Positions 57,375-64,000 of a DNA stretch of 64,000 nucleotides are shown piece by piece; position 1 is the stretch's first letter, and each line of letters starts with the position of its first letter. The stretch is from Nageia nagi (taxonomy: Eukaryota > Pinophyta), in the NCBI GenBank assembly GCA_050084985.1, contig JBITNC010000001.1, positions 39,494,001 through 39,558,000 of the forward strand, given 5' to 3'. A program made the translations under genes and the position numbers. The notes beneath the pieces are model-generated. The model was not told the origin of the DNA. It did not search any database and was given only the letters and a program-made list of their open reading frames with translations.

Positions 57375-59300
57375 ATGGAAAGTAGTGAAGGATTTTCATC
57401 CAACAAAAGCACCTCTCTTTGATGGTACAACTATGATGATGTTTGGGAATTGGAAGATCAGAATGAAAACCTACCTCAATGTCTCACATTATTATGTTTG
57501 GGAATTAGTTACTAATGGATACATAGCTCCTACTACTCCTCCTATGGATGTAGCTTGGGAAAAGCTATTTGAGAATGATTTTAGGGTGAAGAATGCCATC
57601 ATGTGTGGACTAGTTGATTATGATCTTGTAAAAGTTATGCGTTGTAAGAGTGCAAAGAAAATTTTGGATAAACTAAAGAGCATTCATGAAATTGATACCA
57701 AAAATAAAAGAGGAAAAGCTACATACATTTAGAACCCAATTTGAAATTCTCAAAATGAATAAAGGAGATGATGTAGTCTCATATATGCTAAGGGTAAATG
57801 AAGTAATCATTGTAATTTGAGGACTTGGAGAGGAAATTAAAGATTCTATTATTATGAAGAAAGTACTTAGATCTTTTTGGCCATGATTTGAATCAAAAGT
57901 TTTAGTGATTGAGGAAGCTAAAGATCTCAACACCCTTACCATGGATGAACTATACAAATATTTGACAACCTACAAAATGAGGATTTGTAAAGGAAAAGTT
58001 ACAAATCAAAAAGTTGGATTCAAAATCTCCAAGAATATCAAAGAGAAATTTGAATATGAGTCAATAGATATATCAAACATATAAGAGAATAATTTTATTA
58101 GAAGAATAATATAGGGTTAATAAAAATATAGAGGAAAGCTCCCATATAAATGCTTCATCTATCATGGAGTAGGATACTTTGCCAATAAATATACCTATAA
58201 AGAAAAGGATGGTGAAAATCAATCAAAATAATTAAAGTGAAAATGTTGAAAGTATGGATGAAGAATCTAAAGAAGAATAATAAGAATCTCTTTTCCTTGC
58301 AAAAGAAATTAGTGTAAATGAACTAGAGAAAGAAAATGATAATGATGAGGAAGATCTAAAGGTGATGATTGATTTTAAAGGGGAGCTAATATCAGCCTTA
58401 GATGATTTAGAAATTGAGAGGAAAAAGAATAAGAGACTGATAAAGAAGATTGAAGAGGAAAATATTATAATTAAATAGCTAAAAGTTAATGGTGAAGAGG
58501 CTAAAGTAATTGAAGAATCATTGCAAGAGAAGCTAGTTGGAAACATAAATGTTTGTCAAAAATATGAGGAAGAAATCATTAGGTTAAGATAAAAAATTGA
58601 AAATCTAGTTTAGCAAGTAAAGACCAATTACAGATTTGTAAAAAGTGGAGAAAGACTAGATGAACTTCTTTAATCATAAAGAGATTCAAAAATCAAATTT
58701 ATTATGGGATTTGAATATAGAGATTCATCAAGCTTAATGGATGAAGAACATCTCAAGAGCAATTCTAAGTCACCTATGAAGAATCAATAACTCAATTCAA
58801 AAGAAGATCATGTAAAATAAACTACCAATGCAATATCAATCATCTAAGAACCCAACAAAATAATAATCATTCAAATGATAAGAATGAAAATATCAATAAA
58901 GGATTAATTAATGTTGATAAATGATCAAGGAAGGCATCAAATAGAGTCATCAATAGCCATTATTAGCAAACTAGGTTGTATAATCCTTATTCTAGTTACT
59001 ATCATTATAGCAATTATACTTTTTGGGGTTATTATTTTAAGTGTAATAAGTTTGGACATAAGAAATCTAATAGTAGAATGAATAATAGACTAGTTAATTA
59101 CATGCATCACAACTCTTTTACTAGTTTACAATAATTTATTATTGAATATTATAGTTTCCATAAGTTAGATCATATTGCTAAACAATGTAGAAGCAAGCTA
59201 GCAAATTTACCTAGACAAAATTTTCAAAATAAGAGAAAGTGGCTAATATAGAAAATATTACAGCCACAACCAAAGGAAGAGAACACAACACCTATGCAAG
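57375..59300 (+). pseudogene. Gag of the Copia element
   Basis: ATG at 57375 (MESSEGFSSN), then a frameshift near 57405 into a clean 115-codon frame: APLFDGTTMMMFGNWKIRMK, the usual Copia Gag entry (UBN2 type). A Glu/Lys coiled coil (58310-58680) and the degenerate KSGERLDELL motif follow. Two ruined zinc knuckles are near 59030 (FKCNKFGHKKSNSR) and 59150 (FHKLDHIAKQCRSK), each missing at least one Cys. Many stops are present. Confidence 0.8.
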
Positions 59301-59379
59301 AAGCTAAATATGGGTTGAAAAAGGAAAAGATAAATATGATACCAAGAATTCTTTAATTTTCTAGACAACCTTAAAAGCT

Positions 59380-59640
59380 AAAAATCAAGTAAAGCCATGG
59401 ATTTTGGATAACAAGTCCTCAAAACACATGACTGGTGATAAAAAGAGTTTTGAAAAGTTGGAAGAATATTAAGGAGACTCAATTAAATTTGGTAATAATG
59501 ATGGATCCAAAATTATGGAAAAAGGAATAGTAAAGTTAGGAGAAAGCAAAGGAGTTAAATATGAAGAAGTGTTATTTGTAGTAGGTATGAAGCATAACTT
59601 GTTGAGTATCAATTATATTTGTAATAAATGAAATGATGTT
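59380..59640 (+). pseudogene. Aspartic protease remnant of the Copia element
   Basis: WILDNKSSKHMTGDKKSFEK at 59400, where active Copia proteases have WILDSGCSRHMTG. The catalytic Asp is kept, but the following Ser-Gly is changed. VVGMKHNLLSINYICNK follows. Confidence 0.8.
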
Positions 59641-59789
59641 ATATTTAATAAGGATGGTTGTGATATAAGAAGATATAAGAGTATAATATTAGTAGTAATG
59701 GATTCTATAATGGTTGGGAACCTATATACTCTTATCAATACAGTTGAAGGATTTTATTTCCTAGGTCAAGAGAATGAGAACTAGTTATG

Positions 59790-60675
59790 GTATAAATGGC
59801 TTGGTCATATTAGCTTGGATAACTTAGAAAAAAATTAGTGTAAACAAAACAATTAGAGATATACTTGATATATATAAGCCTATAAATAGTATATGCTCAT
59901 ATTACTAGAAAGGAAAATAAACTAGAACCTCATTTAAATCAAAAGAATACTTCAATAGCAAGCCTCTGGAGCTAGTTCATACTTATTTATGCAAAATAAT
60001 AAGAACTCAGAGTATATAATGAGACAAGTATTTCATACTATTTATTGATGACTATTCAAGGATGATATGGGTTTTATTTTTAAGGCTTAAGTCAAAGGTA
60101 TTTTAAATACTCAAAATATTCAAGAATCAGGTAGAAAAGATAAGTGGAAGGAAGATAAAAAAATCTTAGGTGTGAGAGAGGAGGATAATTTATTTTATAA
60201 GAATTTGGTGAATATTGTGAAAATATCATATCAGAGGGACAATTCTCTACAACAAGAATGCCACAACAAAATGAAGTTATAGAGAGAAATAATAGAAGTA
60301 TTCAAGAAATGGCTAGAATAATGCTAAGTGAATGTAAGGTTGTAGATAGATTTTGGAAAGAGGTTGTTCACACTATTATGTGTATACAAAAGAGATGCAT
60401 GCTTAGACCTGACATAAATGCAACACCCTAAGATATATGGTTTGAAAGGAAAGTTATAGTGAATCACTTCAAAAATTTTGGTAGAAAATGTTATATAAGG
60501 AATACTAAATCAAATTTAGGAAAATCTTATGATAGAGAAGATGACGAAATCTTTCTTGGATACTCATCTAAGAGCAAAGCATACAATTGTTATAACAAAA
60601 GTGTAAGAAAAATTGTGGAGAGTGTTGATGTAAAGGTGGATGAAGGTATTGTTCTAATATTTATCCAAGAATAAT
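59790..60675 (+). pseudogene. GAG-pre-integrase and integrase remnant of the Copia element
   Basis: LWYKWLGHISLDNLEKN (59790) is the pre-integrase region. The integrase core shows FIDDYSRMIWVLFL (60040), then FSTTRMPQQNEVIERNNRSI (60240) with the final Glu, and VNHFKNFGRKCYIRN to EDDEIFLGYSSKSKAYNCYN (60459-60600). The middle Asp region is frameshifted (60170-60220). Confidence 0.82.
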
Positions 60676-62018
60676 AATGCCCCATATATGATGATATTAT
60701 CTTACAAAATGAATTAGAGCAAGAAGAATAAGAACAATAGCAACAAACTGATAGAAAAACTCCAATTGGAAGTGTTAAAAAAAATCACCCAAATGAGCAA
60801 ATTATAGGCAATTCACATGTTAGTGTACAAATTAAAAGAAGAGTTGGACAAATGCAACAAGTAAACCAATCATTATTGTATTATATTGAGTCTAAGATAG
60901 TCATGGAAGCTAGCCAAGATGAACATTGGATTCAGGCCATGGAAGAAGAGCTTAGGTAAATTGAGAATAACCAAACTTGGGAACTAGTGCTAAGACCATT
61001 GGAGAAGAATGTAATTGGAGAAAAAATGGGTTTTCAAAAATAAATAAAATGAAGATGGGCAAGTAGTGAGGAATAAAGCAAGATTGTTGTGTAAAGGATA
61101 TGCACAGGTAGAAGGTATTGATTTCGAGGAAAAATTTACATCTATTACAAAATTAGAGGTTATAAGAATGTTTCTTACTTTAGCTACATATAAACATCTA
61201 AAGTATATCAAATGGATGTAAAATATGTGTTTCTTAATGCTAAAGTAGAAGAAGAAGTGTCCATAGAGAAACTAGATGGATTTCAACTAGGATAAGATTG
61301 AAAGATGGTATGCAAGCTCAAAAAGGTATTGTATAGTCCAAAGTAAGCACCAAGAGTGTGGTACTCAAGACTAAACAACTATTTACTATAGAAAAAATTC
61401 AAAAAAGGTATGGTTGATAGCAATGTTTATGTTTGAATTAAACAAGATTATCAGTTAATTATTATAGTATATGTGGATGACATAATATTTGGAGGTTTTC
61501 AAGATAGTGTTTGTCAAGATTTTGCTCATAGAATGCAACAAGTGTATGAAATGTCTATGATTGGAGAGTTATCATACTTCATAGGACTATAAGTAAATCA
61601 ATTAGAGGAAGGTATATTTAATTATCAAGTCAAATATGTATAATAAATGCTTAAGAAGTTTACTATGGAAGATAATAAGCCTATTGGCACTCCCATGATA
61701 ATTGGATGTAAAATCAACAAGGATGAAAAGTTACCATAAATTGATCACATAGTATACAAATCTATGATAGGGAGCTTATTATATTTGATAGCAATAAGAT
61801 CATACATATTGCAAGTTATTTTCATGGTGCCAATATTTCAAGAAAACCCAAAAGAGACTCATGTTATAGCAATTAAGAGGATATATTGATATCTCAAAGG
61901 GAATATGAAGTTTGGATTATGGTATCTTAGAGGTAAGGAATTCACTCTGATTACATACTCAAATTTCAATAGGAAAATATGTGTAAATGATAGAAAGAGC
62001 ACAAGTGGTGATGCATTC
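60676..62018 (+). pseudogene. Reverse transcriptase and RNase H remnant of the Copia element
   Basis: The RT entry EDHWIQAMEEEL-like (60915) is followed by the thumb and palm in shifting frames and VYVDDIIFGG with the YVDD motif at about 61470-61500. GELSYFIGL and the RNase H part (NDRKSTSGDAFCN, 61985-62018) follow, ending where the next LTR begins. Confidence 0.85.
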
Positions 62019-63118
62019 TGTAATATCCCCAAAACTCACAAAATGCGATTTTTTTAAAGTGTAATATTCCAAGTTGAAATATCACTACTTAGAAATTTAT
62101 ATATTTTTTATATTTTTCTAACTAGCTCAATTCAAATCAGATTTGCAAATTGAAAAAGAAATAGAGCTAGAAATGAATTTTATTCTTCAAGAGTTGGGAC
62201 ATCCCAAATGGACAAGTACAATACTCAAGGAAAAATACACAAATGCTCAAGAAGGGGGGATGTTTGCCCTCATAAGGTAGATTTGGATGATTTGGCCCTA
62301 CAAGTTCTTCAACCTCTTCTCCCCAATGTTGGATGAGCCTCTTCACACTAATTTAGCTAGTTTGGATCTAGGATGTGCCTCCTCACACTAATTTGGTAGG
62401 TTAGATCTAGATTTGGAATATGGCCACACTAGCTAGATCTAGATCTACCCCACTAGTTGGATCTAGATCAGGGATGAAATAGTTCCACCACATTGGCTCA
62501 AACTATTCTAGTAACTCAACCTCACTGGCTCGAGCTACTCTAGCAACTCCACCTCACTGACTTGAGCTACTATCCTAGCTTAGGTAAGAACTCCTCCACA
62601 CTAGCTCAAGCTCTCCCACTAAGCTAGCTAGAAAGCTACAACTCCATTAGCTGCTAACCCTCGAAAAGAGATAAACTCTAATGATCTTCAAGCATGCTTG
62701 CAAATGATGCATCCCATCTCCTTTTATAATAAGATCTCTCATACCTTAGAATCACCCAAAGTGTAACATCCCTCTTTTGATGTCTTGGGATGACAAATTA
62801 AATCATCTAGGGACCCAAGAAGCCCAACATCCCACAATGGTTGCCTAGAGATGCCAAATTACAAGATCAATGGCTCATAAATGCAACGTCCCATTATGAG
62901 AGACTAATATTGCATTAATTACAAATAATTAAGCCATATTATATAAAATCCAAGGGTGAGTGCCTCAAGGATCTCTTTAGCCTTGGTTATAGAAATAAAT
63001 GCAAAATATTAATAAAATACTCCTAAATTAATTTATTTTTGGTTTCTCCTCCTTTGCCATGAACGTCCACATCCAAGAGGAGAGAAAGTGGACATTTTAC
63101 AAATTTGGGGACATTACA
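62019..63118 (-). repeat. 3' LTR of the chromovirus-like element
   Basis: 1100 bp with inverted ends TGTAATATCCCCAAA and TTTGGGGACATTACA. On the minus strand a purine tract (GGAAGGGGAGAC, 63119-63131) stands directly before it, which sets the orientation. Confidence 0.8.
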
Positions 63119-63131
63119 AGTCTCCCCTTCC
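63119..63131 (-). other. Polypurine tract of the chromovirus-like element
   Basis: Minus-strand AGGAAGGGGAGACT immediately before the LTR start TGTAATGTCC. Confidence 0.7.
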
Positions 63132-64000
63132 TAAATTACTTGTCCCCAAGCAACTCAAGATAAATTGGCCCTTCTCTTTCTCATCTTGAAAAGCTATAAT
63201 GCTAATGAAAGAACAAGGAGAAAGAGTTCCAATTTTTTGTTGCAAGTGATGGCCAAAATGTCTACCTTCATAGCTCCACAACCCAACATCCAAGTCCTGA
63301 ATGAAATCAAGGAGTGCTAGTGGGTTATCTTCTATCCAGGACTGCATGACCTAATGGGAGGAGAATCTGGAATTTTAGCAAGCATGAATACATTCATCCT
63401 AACATCCCAATGGTCTAAGTGGCTGAGTGGTTCACAAGGAAAAGTATGATGAAGTAATACCAAATATCCAATCCTCTATTTCTCATTTTAAGCAAGATGA
63501 TGGAAAATTTGTCCTAAAATATTTTGCAACAACATACTTGTAACAGGGAAATATATGCCAAAGAGAAGTAAATCTAAACAGTAAGTATTATCACTTATTT
63601 CCAATCTTGAATCAACCTCCAACTTATTATCAAGAAAAAGAACACTCTTAACCAATTCATTAGTGGTTGAGCAAATGTGGGCGTGTTACCTTGGGACTGG
63701 GTGACATCTTGCATGGTAGTTCTATTTGGGACATGAGGAATGACTCGATGTTGCTACTTTGGATCTTCTATTACTTCCAAGTGATGGCTTGTGAAGTGGC
63801 CCTATTACTACCTACAATCCTCTCATGATAACCTCCTTTCCATTTGCTAGGAACTTCATTTCCAAGGTTTCATAATTTGTCTTAATCTCCCTAAATTTTT
63901 TAGCCATTGAATTCCAAAGACCATGTTCAAGGTCCCTCCCATGGGATATACATAGAAATCACTTCTCATGGAGTAATTATTGGTCTCAACTAGAAGTTGT
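63119..64000 (-). pseudogene. Gypsy protease fragment and 3' terminal region
   Basis: On the minus strand, 63998 to about 63800 reads SMRSDFYVYPMGGTLNMVFG, then IQWLKNLGRLR, a match to the chromovirus protease end (PLGG...VLGVQWL). A frameshift near 63880 follows, then MKFLANGKEVIMRGL and a stop. From about 63780 to 63119 there is no RT or integrase motif. The final frame (63347-63114) ends LGTSNLGRGDL, overlapping the purine tract. Confidence 0.65.

Larger units (their letters stand above)
55541..62018 (+). mobile_element. Ty1/Copia LTR retrotransposon, heavily decayed, 3' end beyond the next insertion
   Basis: Gag, protease, integrase, reverse transcriptase and RNase H remnants appear in Copia order (integrase before reverse transcriptase) from 57375 to 62018, where another LTR element interrupts it. 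Upstream is a probable 5' LTR and a degenerate initiator-Met primer site. Dozens of stops make it one of the oldest elements in the window. Confidence 0.88.
62019..64000 (-). mobile_element. Ty3/Gypsy element, chromovirus-like, 3' part only, probably internally deleted
   Basis: A minus-strand element with its 3' LTR at 63118-62019 and its interior running off the right edge. It interrupts the Copia RNase H. The 5-bp target at 62014-62018 is CATTC; its partner is outside the window. A Gypsy protease fragment lies only about 700 bp from the 3' LTR, so most of pol seems to be missing. Confidence 0.7.

Overview
This is nuclear DNA from a plant, probably a seed plant with a large, repeat-rich genome. 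A gymnosperm is possible, but nothing here proves it. The evidence is dense nesting of Ty3/Gypsy and Copia LTR retrotransposons, a plant mobile domain (PMD) gene, and a primer-binding site matching the 3' end of plant tRNA-Trp. I see no host housekeeping gene, tRNA, rRNA or CRISPR locus. Almost everything is mobile DNA of different ages.

Left stack (1-14353). A decayed family-B element (B-left, minus strand, 11427-14353, continuing off the left edge) was hit by a family-A element (A-outer, plus strand, 1-883 and 8971-11426). A-outer was then hit by a younger family-A element (A-inner, minus strand, 884-8965, exact TCTAA target duplication). A-inner is the best-preserved copy. It has two 0.83-kb LTRs that look about 99% alike, a tRNA-Trp primer site, a gag gene and no pol. 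In the opposite direction it carries a three-exon PMD gene with its own TATA box, followed by a three-tier tandem-repeat block, a polypurine tract and the 3' LTR. The same layout recurs in A-outer, A-right (22421-29976) and, much decayed, B-right.

Middle (14354-22420). This is old AT-rich sequence with two unrecognised, stop-riddled reading frames (plus strand 14520-15790; minus strand about 17100-20060) and the first copy, R1, of a duplicated segment.

Right stack (22100-55130). The second copy of that segment, R2, is split by A-right and by B-right (30143-54868, ATGAT duplication). The 5' LTR of B-right is itself split by a 17.4-kb Ty3/Gypsy element (30201-47621, AATAC duplication). That element has the order gag-protease-G-patch-RT-RNase H-second RNase H-integrase and 2.3-kb LTRs full of 125-bp repeats, and it fits the Tat lineage. 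It carries several stops but all its domains are readable.

Right end (55130-64000). A heavily decayed Copia element (about 55541-62018) is interrupted by an incomplete minus-strand Ty3/Gypsy element (62019-64000) with a chromovirus-like protease fragment.

The most interesting system is the gag-only LTR family that carries an intron-containing PMD gene antisense to its own genomic RNA. It is accompanied by clusters of a GC-rich near-palindrome, seen in the LTRs, the PMD promoter, the PMD first intron and the PMD 3' flank. These elements must get reverse transcriptase and integrase from a partner. A Tat-type element is a reasonable guess, because both share the same unusual Gag zinc-knuckle pattern.
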